Assembly (NCBI GenBank): GCA_029339195.1
Contig: JAPTJF010000093.1
Location: 95,067-159,066 of the forward strand
Origin: Micractinium sp. NFX-FRZ
Taxonomy: Eukaryota > Chlorophyta > Trebouxiophyceae > Chlorellales > Chlorellaceae
Direction of reading: 5' to 3'
DNA: 64,000 bases
A model generated the notes under the pieces. It worked only from the letters and a program-made list of their open reading frames with translations. It was not told where the DNA came from and did no database searches. The translations under genes and the position numbers were made by a program. The first letter of the stretch is position 1. Each line of letters begins with the position of its first letter. Shown piece after piece: positions 32,080-44,948 of the stretch.

Positions 32080-35000
32080 TCAAGCAGCAGAGGCGGAGGT
32101 GGGCGACGAGCTGGCGGCAGCAGACCGCAAAGCTTCCTCCACTATCTCCTGCTGGCGCGCCCCGCTGCAAAAAGAGAGAGGAAAAAGAGACAATGTGAGC
32201 GGGGATGGAAACAAACGGCAAGTGAACAAGGGCGGCTGGCTACTGATGCTTGCGGCACTCAAAGCTGTGCATGCCAGGCCATCCCTCGCGGCGGGCACAC
32301 GTTGTGCAAGGGGCTGCATGCTGTGTCGGTCACTGGGCACAGCACTGTTCATGCCATGTAGACGTCCATGCACCAAACCGCTCCCTCCCTGCTCCTGCCC
32401 ATTCTTTTTGTCCCTGCTATGCACCTGAGCAGCGCCGCAGTGGTGATGGAGGCGGCAGGCGCCGGGGCTCCGGCAGCGGCGGCGGCAGCCGACTGCTCCT
32501 CTGCTGCCTGCGCGTGCGGCGGCACCAGGCTGGGCTGCTTCCAGGGCTTGCGCCGCACTTGGGCAAGCAGCTTCTCAGCATCCATGCGCGTGTGCCAGGC
32601 GTTGATGTCCTCCACGTCGCACTGCAGGGCGGCCTGCAGGCAGGAAGGGAACGGGCGGGCAGGGAAGGGGATGCACTCCACATCATGTCGCGCGCCAACG
32701 TCTGGCGCGACCCGTCCATCGTAAACCAAGCAACCATGGGCAGCAGCTCAACTGTGTGCCACCACACAATGGCACACACATACACACACACACACGAGGT
32801 CACTCGCCCCCAGCCCACCTCTAGCTGCTCCACGCCCTCCGCCACCTGTCCCAGCTCCAGGTGCAAGCGCCCCGCCTCCACCCTGCACACAGCGGGTGGC
32901 AGCACACACAGCACGCGGGCGTGAGGTCAGCAGGCACGGGGCAAGCGTGCGGCACAGGTAGGCACAGCAGGGCGCCCAGAAGCGAGCCATGGGCAGGCAG
33001 GTGCAGCACGCTCCACGCTTAAGTGCACCGCCAGTCTACTGCCTCCCACCCAAGAACCCCATCCAGCATGTGAGCTGTGCCAGCAGGCAGCTCCGACAGC
33101 AGCGCACGCCACCCACCTGTGAATCAGCCGCTGCGGCGCCAGCTCAGCGGCGCGCCGGTAGGAGGCCAGCGCGTCCTGGCGCGTGCCGGGGGAGAGGGCG
33201 GTGCCGTACATGATGCGCACCAGCGTGCGCAGCACCACGTTGATTTGCGCCATCTCATGGTGCCACCTGCCTCAGCACAGGACACACAGGGCAGGCCAGG
33301 TTGAGGTGAGAGGTTGGTTGGGTAAGGCAGAACGGCAGCGGGTGAGCCTAAGCAGCAGCGCGGTCCTGCCAAATGACCGGTGCATGTAGGCGTGCAGGCT
33401 TTGGATTGCCAGTTGCACAGCAGCAGGGCCATGCGTGGCAGCGGCGGCGGCGGCGCAGCGCGGCAGCGCACCTGCCCATCAAGTGGTGCGCGACGTCCGA
33501 GTCGGGGTCGCAGTCGATTGCTTTGTAGGCGCACTGCTGCGCCTCCTTTGCCAGCCGCACCTGGAGGAGGAAACAGGGGCGGCGGACAGGGGTAGGCACA
33601 CATTTGGGTGAGCGCACGATGTGGGGGAGGGCGTGCACGGCAGGTGTGGTTGAGGAGCGGTTGAGCGCGGCAGCACCAAGCCGGGGAGAGGGAATGCAAC
33701 TTGACCAATTACAATACCACCGGGCACTCTAGTGGTATGACCAACACGGCACCCACCCCCGCCCACCCACCTTTGTCTTGTTGTCCGTGAACAGCGCCAG
33801 GCGTCCCTTGGAGACGCACAGCGCCACGTGGCCAAACACCTCCTGAGGGGCCGCCTCGATGCACTGCGGGCGGCGAGGCAGCAACGGGGTCGAAATGAGG
33901 GCGGGTAGAGGGAAGTCGTGCTGGCTTAAAGTTGCCCCTTGTCACGGAAGCGCCTGCCACCCAGCACATCCCTGGCTCGGTCGGTATCTGCCCATCCACA
34001 CAGACCACCATTGCACATCACGTTCCCGACAGCCCAACCCAGCTCCCTCCACTTCAGCCACTGGCACAGCACACCCACTAGTGCACAGCAATCCCCCCAC
34101 CTCCCCCGGTCAGCAGACGTGGAACTCCAAAACAATACAACCCCTCAATCACACACCTCATCCCAGCTCATCACACACTGCCGCCTGCCCCCCCCACCTT
34201 CTCCGCATATTCCATCGCCTTGAGGTTGACCAGCTGGCGCTCGCGGTCGGTGCGCACGTCGTAGTAGAATGTGAGGTCGCTCCAGCTCTTGGCCGCCATG
34301 GAGAGGTAGTCTACTGAGCTGGGCACCAGGCGGCAGGCCTCCTCAAAGCACTGTGATGAACAACGGGGGGCAGGGGTAGGGGAGAGCGGGCGGGGGCAGG
34401 AGCGGGCGGGGTGAGCCGAGGCGGGCGGGAGCGACAAGCATGCGAGGCGAGGCTGGTGGGTGCAGGGGGCAGATAGGTGCTGGCTGCCAGCAGGGCGTGC
34501 GCTGATGCTGCAGCTTGGGATGCGCTACGCACGCACCTATCTACCACCTGCCTACCCGACCCACCCCTGCCCCCAGTCTGGCTGCAGCACCCACCTGCAC
34601 CGCGGCGCGCACATCCAGGGTACGCTCATACTCGTGCCCACGTGTGGCCAGCGCCTTGGCCAGCGACTCAGCCTCCCGCGTGGCCCTGCAGACAGGCAGA
34701 GCAATGTCCAGCAAAGTGAGAAAAGAGGGCGTGAGTCGCGTTGGACCCGCACAAGTGATGCAGCAAGCACCCAACAAATCGGCGGTACGCTGCGGGCTGC
34801 AGCGAGACGACGGGTAATGGGAAGCGCGGCGCTGGTAGCTGCCTGCACGCCTGTGTGCTGCGCCCAGCCGTGGGTCTGGAAAGCTGCACCCGGGCAGCAG
34901 CACCAATCTGGCACAGTGTGCGTAAGCCGCCGTTTGAACTGAGTCTCCCACGGCCACCACCGTGCGCACCTGGCACTACCACTGCGCACGCCCACGTTCC

Positions 35001-35367
35001 AGGGCAGCTTGAAGGACTGGTAGAAGGGGGTCTGCTGCTGGCCGCGTCCGGGGCGCGCACTGGCCAGGCGCTGCGCGGCCTGGGAGATGGCCGCCACGAG
35101 CACGCCACCGGCAGCCACCGCCACCTTGTGCAGCTCGCCCAGGTCAGGGGCGTGCAGGCGGTGGCTGCGCAGCTCCCGATCCCCGGATTTCTGGACGGCT
35201 AGGCGCTTCACCGAGGCGCGCAGGCCGTCCAAGCGCGCGGCATCTGGGAGGCGGGGCAACTTGAGGCCGCCAGGGACGCTCGTGGCCTCTGGCGATGCGC
35301 TGCTTATGCTAGCGAGCAGCAGACGGGGCCCGCGCCGCGGCTCAAGAGAGAACTCAATTCGCTGCAT
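32080..35367 (-). CDS. TPR protein, regulator of microtubule dynamics (RMDN/FAM82)-like
   Basis: Exons in coding order are 34970-35367, 34595-34685, 34198-34350, 33771-33863, 33472-33560, 33117-33266, 32819-32882, 32425-32633 and 32080-32164. They total 1332 nt (443 aa) and close in frame. The N-terminal 130 residues contain a predicted amphipathic/organelle-type leader and an Ala/Val segment (LHKVAVAAGGVLVAAISQAA). From about residue 165 come TPR-like helical hairpins: CFEEACRLVPSSVDYLSMAA, AYKAIDCDPDSDVAHHLMG, the conserved RMDN-style WHHEMAQ...RTLVRIMYG, ALASYRRAAELAPQRLIHR, and GRLHLELGQVAEGVEQLEAA. The spacing 'aid-pdsdvahhlmGrwh' is what suggests the FAM82/RMDN family. The exact biochemical role is not known from sequence. 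A generic TPR scaffold is the alternative. Confidence 0.8.
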
Positions 35368-36925
35368 CCGAGGAGCCGCCCTGCGCCGCGTTCTCAGACG
35401 CCTGGCGGCCTCTTTGATATCAGAGAAGACGTGGTGTGGGCGCTGGACGCGTTTCGGAAGTGGGAGGCAGGAGTAGACAAGAGAGGGTGAGTGTAGACGG
35501 GGCTATAGGCCAGGTTGCTGTAGGCAGGGACAGCAATTGTAATCGAAATGGCTGATGCATCACACGCGCTGGGCCGAATGCCCGTGACTGGGCCTGACCA
35601 CCAGGTGTCGGAGTGCATACCTTGATGGGGACCACTGGTGAGGAGCAAGAAGAGCCCGCAATTGGGCGCTGTAAGTGTTGCCGAGCGCTGCAGCGTGGCG
35701 CTGCCTGTTTCGAGCACGACCGCAGCTAGGGGGCGTGGCAATCGCCTCTGCCCACGCAAGTGCTCTCAGCGCCGCCGGACGGCAGCAAGCTCCCAATGAG
35801 CGCCGATTGCCCTGCCATCAGGACAAGCTGATCCCCAAGGCGACTGCTTGCTTCCCCACCTTCCAGATCCTAGCAGGCAAGCTTGGGAGTGTAGGCGGGG
35901 ACCCCGCTCCTCCCTGCACTCCAGAGCACGTCAGCTGCACATGCTCATCTTGTGCTCACCTGGTCGCCCTCTCCCCGCAGCCCTCTGGTCCAGCATCCTC
36001 TTCTTTCTGCTGCATGCTGGCACAACAAACTCGGTCAACACTTTGTGAATCAGCTTGTTGGTAAACACCCGGGAGGGTGGAGGGTGTGGAAGAGGGGGAG
36101 GCACCCAACTACAATACAAGTTCACGTCGCGCATCACTGGGACGCCCAGTAGCAGGGCCCTGCTGGGCAGGGGATTGCATGGGCCTAAGGCGAAGCTTTA
36201 GCTGGTCACACGGCAAAGGGGTGTCAGCGCCAACCTTGGCCAGCCCTCATAGTGCGGCATGCACCCACCGTGTATGCGTAGCCAGAAGTTTGAAAAGAAC
36301 TGGGATCTTTTTAAACTTCAGCACATGTGAGAGAACCATACAATCACTCCACACAGTTTACAAGGACATGCTGGCACCACATCGCCCAGGCTGTGAAATT
36401 GAGGAGTGTGCTCGGTCACCACGTGGGGCCGAGACATGGCAGCGAAAGCGAGCGGGTCACACTTATCATTGCGAGAGGTGTCATGTGCACAGTTCACACG
36501 CCGTTCAGTTTCCTCCTCAATTATCCACAGAAGGTTGGAGTCACATCCAATTGTTGCCCGCTCAGAATTGAACGTGCAAACTGGCCAGGCCTTGGCGGCC
36601 GAAATGCGGCCGGCGGTGGATCGGCACCCACTGTCAAGCTTGGTGTCCACTGCACAGCGATCCGTCCATACTTTTCAAAGTACTCTAAGATGCATGTTGA
36701 CCCATTTGCAGGCCACGGGAGAGCATGGGAAGCCGGCCACTTGGAGGGCGCGCCCAGTCAAAACGAGTGTGCCGGCAGAGGAGAGGCTTCAGAGTCTCTT
36801 CGATCAATGTTTCAAGGAATTTGCCGCACCTGCACGGCTGCTAGCAGTTTCGAGTCAGCGTTTCTAAAGTGGGCGCAGGGTTCCATTGCGCTTTGCCCTC
36901 GGCAGGCTTCCAGGGGCGTGCAACC
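35368..36925. other. Divergent intergenic region, 1.56 kb
   Basis: It should hold the promoters of the TPR gene (left) and the LON-domain gene (right). The stretch 36230-36720 is less GC-rich than the window average. Open frames here show no signature and no splice-consistent partner, so none is called. Confidence 0.4.
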
Positions 36926-39338
36926 ATGCAGGCAGCCGTAGCATGCCATGAAGCAGCCGCCGCAAGCGGCACCCGGGAGGGGGCTCGCAGCTGGCGCTTC
37001 CGTTTAGCCCCTCCCGCCCTCGCGCCCGTGCGGCGGACCCGCCGGCGGCGGCTCCTGGTGCCGCCAGCAGCGTTTGGCGGCGGCGACCCTTCACTGCTCA
37101 CCCTCCCAGTGTTCCCGCTCCCAAACGTGCTGCACCCCACACAGCAGGGGGCGCTGTCAGGTGCGGGACGCCCTCGCCACCCCACGCCCTCGCTACTGGG
37201 AGCGCTGTGCGGCAAGCGCCCCGGGGCTTGCCCCACCACTGACGCACGTTTCCAAACTGTAGCATGACCCCCTGCCCTGCCTCGCTTGCAGTGTTTGAGC
37301 CCCAGTACCTGCAGATGCTGAGGGAGGTGCTAGATGAGCACCCAGGCAGCGGTGCCGGCGGGCGCTTTGTGCACGTCCTGGCCCCCTCTGCCGCCCCACC
37401 AGCCCTGCTTGAGAACGCAGTCGGGGGGCTTCCCCGCATCGGCTGCTGCGCAGAGGTGCAATCAATAGAGGTGAGAAGGAGGGACCCTGGTCGGAGGCTC
37501 ACATTTGCAGGCGGCGCACGGCACTGCCAGGAGCCTTGCCGCTAGCTAGCCCCCCTCCTTCCCGCCCGCCTCGACCACTCCGCCCTCTCCCGCCCGGCTG
37601 CCCACCCGCCCGCCGCCTTGAGAGCAGGAGCGCCCCGACGGCACGATGCGCGTCCGCTACACCGGCGGCCGGCGGGTGCAGCTGCTGCTGCGCCAGCAGG
37701 AGCAGCCCTTCACAACAGTGGCAGCCGAGTGGTTTGATGACGGGGCTGCCGCTGAGCTGGACCCCACGGTGGACGTGCTGGAGCGGGAGGCGGCCAAGGT
37801 GCTGCTGCAGGTGCGGTGGCATGGGTGCAGGGTACTGCGGCGCAGGTGCTGCGGCTCAGGCGCTGGCTTGCAAGCGCCGCCGATGCTGCTGCTGCCATGG
37901 GGGCTTTTGCTGGCGTGTTGGCAGTGCCTGTGAGCACTGATGACCTGTGGAGAGGGCGACCTGCCTGCCGTGGCATGATGCGAGTGTGCCTGCCACAAAC
38001 ACCTTCCGCCCCTGCAGATTGAGCGCCTGTCGTCGCTGGTGGCGCCTGGGGAGGGCACGCTGCCGGAAGCAGTACGGCAGTACGCCCCGCCGGCGGGGGT
38101 GGCGAAGAAGACGAGCTACGACGCTCTGAAGGCTGCGGGCCACCAGGCAGCAGGTGTGTCCGGCTGGCTGCACGGCAGGTGGTGTGTGTGGTGGCGGCGG
38201 GGCGCCAGCAGCAGATGGGCGGGCACTCGGGTTGGTGTGTGGGTGAGGGATGCCCAGGACAGCTGGCTGGGCGGTGCCAGTGATCCCAAGTGCCTGCGCT
38301 CGACACCCCCTGTGTCGCGGGCTCCCCACCCCCATAGCTGTTGGCACCTTCTCTGGAACCCTGCTGCCAGCGCCCAGCTTCCCTGAAGGTGCCATGCTGG
38401 CGCTTTGGCGCTGCGCATGCTGTGTGCAAGTGCCGCACATGGCTGTCCCCCCCGTCCTTCCCCGCCTGCCTGCAGGCCACATCGACATGTGGCGGCGGCA
38501 CGGCAGCGTCTACAAAACGCAGGTGGGGTGGGCAGGGAGGGGAAATTGTGGTTGGGCAGGATGTTGGGGCCTCTTGGGCTACGCAGTGCGGCACCAACCC
38601 TTGCACAGCATCTCACACACACACCAGCTCACCCACTGTATAGCTGCAGCAGCGCATCCATGAGCCATATGCAGTTTCACCTTGTGTTCCAGCACTGCCT
38701 GTCAGCCCCCGCCCAGGTCGCTGCAGCGCCACATGAGACGGTGGGGGAGGCGCACTCCAAAAAGCCCTGTGCTGACCCACTCCCCACTACGCTACTTCCT
38801 TTTGACATGGACGCATGAAAGCACACACCTCGGGCTCACTGTGCTGTGGTGCAGGCGCAGGCGCCCGCCCAGGCCACCGATCCATACGATGCCGTGCGGG
38901 AGGCATTGTCTAAGGGTCGCCGCCAAGAGATGTTCAGCTTTGCTGCCGCCCAGCTGCTGGTGATGGGAACGCCCGAGCGCTCCGCGCTGCTGCTCAGGTG
39001 TGCCTGCCTTCTTGCCTGCCCGTGCTCTTGGCGGCTGGCTTCGGTTGGTTGGCTGCCGATGCTTGCTGGGCCACCTGCCCGCCTCGCAGCAGCTGCCGCT
39101 AAGTTCAAACGTGTGCTCAGCACTGCTACCCTACTGCCGCTCCACCACCCTCCTGTATGCACCACGCGTGCACTCTCGTTCCGTTTTGCTCACTGCGATT
39201 ATCCCGCCCCACTGCCCTCCCTGCCGCTGCACCTCCAGCCAAGACACCGGCGCCCGGCTGAACTTTGTGCTGGCGGCCCTGCGCCCCTACTTTTTGGAGC
39301 TGCAAGCCAAGGCGTCCTTGAAGCGCCAGCTGGAGTGA
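36926..39338 (+). CDS. LON substrate-binding domain protein, probably plastid
   Basis: This has the N-terminal domain of Lon proteases, without the ATPase/protease parts. Such stand-alone proteins are common in plants and cyanobacteria and are thought to bind proteins. Exons are 36926-37160, 37292-37470, 37628-37810, 38018-38153, 38476-38522, 38855-38997 and 39239-39338. They total 1023 nt (340 aa). The N-terminal 50 residues are Ala/Arg-rich, like a transit peptide. The domain opens with LTLPVFPLPNVLHP and, across intron 1, VFEPQYLQML. GCCAEVQSIE, DGTMRVRYTGGRRVQLLLR and LEREAAKVLLQIERLSSL follow. The C-terminal helices (MFSFAAAQLLVMGTPERSAL, RLNFVLAALRPYFLELQAK) match the helical end of the family. 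An in-frame ATG at 36869 is the alternative start. The exon 3 acceptor could also lie 3 bases upstream, adding one Gln. Confidence 0.9.
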
Positions 39339-41206
39339 TGCGGCACGCTGACGTGGCAGCAGCATGCCGTGATGCCAGCTGATCTGGCATCCCACGCTCA
39401 GCTGGGGCGCCAGGGGGTGTCGGTGTGCTGGCTGCAACTTACACCAATAGGAAGTGCCACATGGGCAGCCTGGCCTGCCTCGCCGCATCCCCACCTGCAC
39501 CCAGCCAGGCTCCGCATCAGCCTAGGCGCCGCTTGCCTCATGCCCTGCCGGCATCCCGCCTGCTCGTAGCAACCCACGCGTGTGCTTGCGCAGCCGCCAC
39601 GCTGGCTTCTCCCCCACACCGCTTCCTGTACACCACTTGTTTGCTCGCTCCCCGTCCGGCTCGTGTCATCCCTCGATCCATGCAACGCCTCCAGTTGCCA
39701 GCACTTGTACACTTGCATCCCCTCCCATGGCTTCCTTCCTGTTCTCCACCTGCTCTTCTCGGCAGTTCCACTTGTGTCCTGCTCCCCTGAGCGTGGCCGT
39801 GCCGAGGATCCACCCGCCTGTACCATTGTTGTTGTTTGGCCCGCGCGGGGGTTGGAGTGTTTCACAAGCGTGCCCTGCTCGCATCATGTTGTACCTGTTT
39901 GTAACTGCTGCATGTGGACGCTGAGTGTCGTTAGCTGTTGGGCATCCTCATACCTCAACACTTTGGCACAGGATGCGGATGGTATGAAGTGCAGCAGGCA
40001 CCATCCTGGGCTAGCAAACCGTGCTGACGCCAGCTGTCACCCTTGCCACCAACTTGACCAGCGGTGCCCAGCAGCCCACCTCTGGGAACATCTGCCTTCT
40101 CTGGCCCTCCCTGCCCGCATGTGCCAGCTGCCAGCACACGGCAGTGCTGACGAGCAGTGCGACGCCCCAGCTCTCCGCTGTTGCCCCTCACACGACACGA
40201 CACCTGGCGCAGACCCGTGACGAGCAACTAGCTGCTGCCCTTGTCCCGGTGCTGGCCCGCCCGTCTCCTCTGGTCAGCATGGCCAGGGCCTGGGGCTCCT
40301 CCTGCTGCTGCTCAGGCAAGTGCTATTGCTTTAAAAAATGGGTGGGGTGCAGGGACGGTGGGGGAGTGATGGGTGCAGAGGGCTGCCAGCATGTGGGCTG
40401 CAGCGGGCATGAAGGGCGACAGCGGGATGAAAGGTAGCAGGGGAGGGGTGCGACGAAAGACGGAGCTGGGGAGGCGCACTAGTCGAAAAGCGTGTGCATG
40501 TGTCAGTCACTCAGGAAAATGGGTCGATGGTGGTCATGGTCATGGGCGGAACGGAAGGGGAGGGCGGCGGCGGCGGGGGAGCTGCCGCCACAACAAAAAG
40601 ACGGGAAGACATTGCGTGGGCGGGGGTCGAGAAGAAGGGGAGAGGATGTGTGAGGAGTATGTGCTTGCAGGGCAAGGCTGCAGGAGAAGGCTGGATGTGG
40701 CAGCAAAGAGGGCAGAGCCGGGGGAAACAGGAGGAGAAGCAGGGAGAAGCAGGCGGGAACCAGGGGTGTGGGAAAAGGTTGAAAAGAATGAGCTGGGTCT
40801 GCACGAATGGTACGTCTGCGGGGGAGCTACAGGGCGGCCGGGCAGGCCGGATTGCGTCTTTCGGAAGGAAGGGCTGGGTGGCCTAAAGAACAGCTAGTGT
40901 ACGAGAGGGATACTAGGAGGGCGGGGCGCACAAGGGACGCCCTGCATGCAAGGGCGACATGGCATGCAGGCAAGAGGGATGGAGCAGGGGGAGGGTGTGT
41001 GTGCTGGAAGCCAGCATGGACAGCAGCACGAGGACCAACAAAAGGCCAGCTGCTCGTACTGCGTACTGGCAGCAGCCGCAAGTGCGTGGCACCCGCAAGC
41101 CCTTGCGGGCAGACGGAGAACTCTGCACGAGTGGCAGCTGAGGTGCCGAGCGCAGCGACAAGCGCAGCGTCTGGCTGCCAGCGGGGTCGAGTCTGGGCGC
41201 GCTCAC
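39339..41206. other. Convergent intergenic region with a G-rich tract
   Basis: No gene was recognised. The LON gene's nearest TGTAA is far downstream (39900-39904). From about 40330 to 40920 the plus strand is G/A-rich, like 31130-31860. Confidence 0.4.
39900..39904 (+). terminator. Possible polyadenylation signal TGTAA (LON-domain gene)
   Basis: First TGTAA after the stop, about 560 bases away, so the 3' UTR would be long. Confidence 0.35.
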
Positions 41207-42008
41207 CTACTGCCCAAAGGCAGCCATGCGGCTGCGCTTCTTGCGCACTGGTGCGCCGTCGCTGCCGCCGCTGCCGATGCCGTCCGCCCACGGGCGGCGC
41301 AGCAGCCCGTCCAGCTGCGCTGCCTCCTCCACATATGGGAAGCTGCTCTGCTGCGTCTTGAGGCAGGGCTTGTCGGGGGCGTGGTGTGCGTGCTGCGGCG
41401 CGTGCGGGCGCACGCAGTGCTGCTCAAGTGCCTCGGCCCAGTGCACGCTGAGGGGCACGCCGGCGGCGCGCACGCCCCCGCTGCTGCTGCTGGCCGCATG
41501 GCCGTTGTGCTGCGTGTTGCTAGCTGCGTCTGAGCTGGTGGGCGTCTGCAGGCAGGCAGACAGGCAGCAAGGAATGCGCAGATGGGTCGGCGGCGTAAGC
41601 GGCGCCAAGGGGGCGGTGCGCGGCGCGCCAGGTGTGAGGAAGCCAAACAGGGGTCCAACCAGCACAACCTCGGCCGGGCCGCTGGCTGCGGCGCCGGCCC
41701 CCAGCGCCTCCCCAGGGCCTCAGAGCGCCCTGGAGGCCGCGCGGAACGCGGCGGGAGGGCCAGGACGCGTTCGGGGCACGTCGCGTCACCGCTCTCCTTC
41801 CGCATGCCCGCCACCGGGGGCTCACCGCGCAGCAGAGGGCCGTCAGGGAGCCCTGTGAGGTCTGCCCCTCGTCGGAGCGCGCTGCCTGGGGCCCGTGCGA
41901 CCTGTGAAGGCACGAGTCGAGCGTGGACTCGCCCAGCTGCTTGCGCAGCTGCCCCAGGGCCCAAGACAAGCTCAGGCCGCTGCTCTGGGAGGCTGCCGCC
42001 CGAATCAT
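41207..42008 (-). CDS. Uncharacterised two-exon protein (173 aa)
   Basis: Exons in coding order are 41826-42008 and 41207-41545, joined at phase 0 (522 nt). The N-terminus reads SSGLSLSWALGQLRKQLGES, which looks like a conserved helix. The middle is Ser/His-rich and disordered (HNGHAASSSSGG). The C-terminal part has PLSVHWAEALEQHCV, SSFPYVEEAAQLDGLLRRPW and a basic end, KKRSRMAAFGQ, that could be a nuclear localisation signal. I do not recognise the family. It is supported by clean splice sites, a compact start next to the divergent PAM gene, and non-repetitive sequence at both ends. The intron could also use other donors near 41890, so the middle is less certain than the ends. Confidence 0.55.
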
Positions 42009-42345
42009 AAGAGTTGAAACGCGAGCGAGAGGGGCCAGGGCGTGGCCCCAAAAACGGAGTTCAGATATGGTGTCGTGGTGGTGGGGTCCTGACGGGGAGG
42101 AGAAACAAGGGAGCGCGTGACACGGGGCCACTTTTGGCACATGCTGTGCCAGCTGGTCCCCGTGCTGGGCTGCACTCCAGCAGTGCAGGAAGGCTGCTCT
42201 CGGCCCCCTGGCCCCTGCTGCATTCTGGCCGCATTTCGTGCACGTTTCCTGGCACACAATATGCCCTCCCACCTCCCGGTTCGAGCGTAGTCGTGCCGAG
42301 AGCCTCAAACCCGGGCTGGCTCGCCGGTAGCTACTCAAACCAGTC
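42009..42345. promoter_or_regulatory. Bidirectional promoter region
   Basis: 337 bases between two divergent ATGs (unknown gene and PAM). No TATA box was identified with confidence. Confidence 0.4.
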
Positions 42346-44581
42346 ATGTGCATTTATATACTGTTGCTTTTGGCGGCGCTGCCGGCCGGGTGGGCGAGTT
42401 CTGATCGCGCGCAGGGCGCTGGGGCCTCCCCTGGCGCCTCGGGCGCTGCATTGGAGCTTCCAGTGGTGTTCCCAGACCATCCAACACACGAGCAGGACGC
42501 CTACCTCTGCACCTCCGTGGCCCTGCCCGAGCGCCCTCTCAAGCTGGTGGGCGTGGAGCCCACCTCCGACCAGCGTATCGTGCACCACATGTTGCTGTTT
42601 GGTGAGGTTGGGCGCCGGGTAGTTTGGGGCCTCCTGCAGTGCGGAGTCGCTGGCAGTACCAAGTCGCAAGGCGCCAGCGCCGCCGCCGCCAGGACCCGCC
42701 TTCAGCAGCAGCGGCCACTGTATGAGCAGCCCACTTGTGCAGGGGCAGCCACGCAGTGCGGCAGCGCATCGCCCAGCCCACCACAGGCATGCCCCTGAAT
42801 GCTGCCTCCGCTTCGCCCCACCCCGCCCGTGCCCTGCCCGCCCGCTCGCCTTCCCTCCCTGACCTGACTTCCCTCTCTGACCCCCTCCCAGGCTGCAAGG
42901 CTCCCGCCAGCACAGAGCCCGTGTGGGACTGCAAAATGGCGGCCACATGCGACGGCGGCGGCGATGCGGTGCTGTATGGCTGGGGCAAGAACGCGCCAGC
43001 CATCGCGCTGCCGGAAGGGGTGGGCTATAGCGTGGGGCCGGGCACCGGCATTCAGGCGCTCGTCTTGCAGGTGCGGCGGGGTTGAGGCGGGGCCTCGGCA
43101 GGAGGGCTGCAGCGGGCAGGCGGTGCAGCAGACAGGCAGGACCGCCTGTCCTGAAACCAACTGTTTTGCACGGGGCAGTCGAGGGTGGTTTTGGTGGGGT
43201 GGGGCCAGGCTGCGCTGCTGCTTGCTTCGTGGGTTGAAGCCAGGGCTGGAGTGGTGGTGCTGGTGCTGGCAGGAGGAAGTGAGAGGCTGCGCAGCAGCTG
43301 TAGCGGTCTGCAGGGAGGCGGGCGCTGGGGCAGCGGCTGCCGCTGCTGCTGCTGCGCTGCTGCTGCACAGCCGGCGTGCGCTTTTCTGTACATGTTTCCA
43401 GATCCTCTCGAGGAAATCACCCCCGCAGCTGCACTGCGACGACAGTTTGCGGCGTGTGGCTGCCCCTGCACATGGGTTTAATGTAGAAACTGTGCAAATG
43501 TCCCTGCATGCGCAGATGCATTACTTGGACATCCGCCCCGCCAACGACACCAGCGGCATCAAGCTGCGCCTGAGCGAGCATGCGGTGCCCTTCTCTGCCG
43601 GCATGGTGGCGTTCGCCGCCTCCTTCAGCATCCCGCCCCGCCAGCCCTCCACCCTCGTGCCCAACAGCTGCTGCTACTCGGGATGGGAGCCGCTGCACGG
43701 GTTTGCCACGAGGGTGCACACCCACGGGCTGGGCAGGTGGGCGGGTCGGCGGGCGGGGCGGGCAGGGGGGAGGCTGGGGCAGGCAGCAGGGTGCCATGAA
43801 GGCGGGCGGGGAGGGCCCTCCTTTACCAGGCGATGGATGCCCCGACGTTGGGATAGTGCCAGACGGTGTCGGACAGGTGCTTTGTGGTGTGCGGCGGCAT
43901 CGGAGGCGGCACCGCAAGAAGGGCAGCTTTTCTGCAGATCAGCCGCTGCACTGCGCTCCCTGGCCACCCCATAGACGGGCTTGTTACAACCAGGCAGGTT
44001 GGAGGTGCCGTGCCAGGACTGTTCCTTGCCCTGCTGCTTGCCAACCAATTGAACCACCCCGCTCCGCTCTGCAGGGAGGTGTACCTGGACCGCTCCCGCC
44101 CCATGGACCGCTCGGCTCTGGAGCGGGTGGTGGGGCTGGACCCTCAGAAGCCCCAGGTGGGTGGGTGCCACTGGCTGGAATCTGTTCTTGAAGTCGCGGG
44201 GTTGTTGCTGGGTGTTTGCAGGGCGGGAGGTGCGGCAGGGAGCGGGATGGCTGCAGGTGCTGGCGGGCAGCGGGGTGGCAGCCTGCATTCTGGCAGTGCA
44301 ACTGTGGACGACGGCTGCGCTTTGTGCTGCTCACGCAGACCCCAGGCGCTCACCCCCTGCCCCTCACCCTTCCCTGCCTGCCCCAGCTCAGCCGCTGCTG
44401 CCTCGCCTGCCTCCTGGCCGCTTTTGCCCGCCTGCCCCTGCTGCGCTGCAGGGCTTCTACCCCGTGCAGCCCGAGGTCACCTTCCTGCCGGGCGATGACC
44501 TGGGGATGGCCTGCAACTTTGACAGCTCAGACGTGGTGAGCGGAGGTGAAATTGCTTTTTGTTAAGTGTTGAGCTGTCAGC

Positions 44582-44620
<39 letters not shown>

Positions 44621-44888
44621 AGCAGAGCGAGCAGCGAGAGAGCCTGCAATGTTGACGGCTCAGATGCGGCAGCAGGGAAGGCATGTTGCTTTGCTTGGGC
44701 TTACTGTCCTTGGATACCCCTCTTCATGCTGCGTTGCCTGCTGTGCCTGCTCTGCCTGCTGTGCAGGGTCACACGGTGAATGCCGGCCACACCTCCAGCG
44801 ACGAGATGTGCAACTTGTACATGATGCTGTACAGCCACCTCCCCTTCTTCATGTGGTGCCTCGACAGCCACCCAGGCATCACGGTCAG

Positions 44889-44948
<60 letters not shown>

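Noticed and set aside
36327..36941. Plus-strand 204-codon ORF upstream of the LON gene
   Set aside because: No recognisable domain, and its ATG context and composition look like chance. It overlaps the LON start in another frame.
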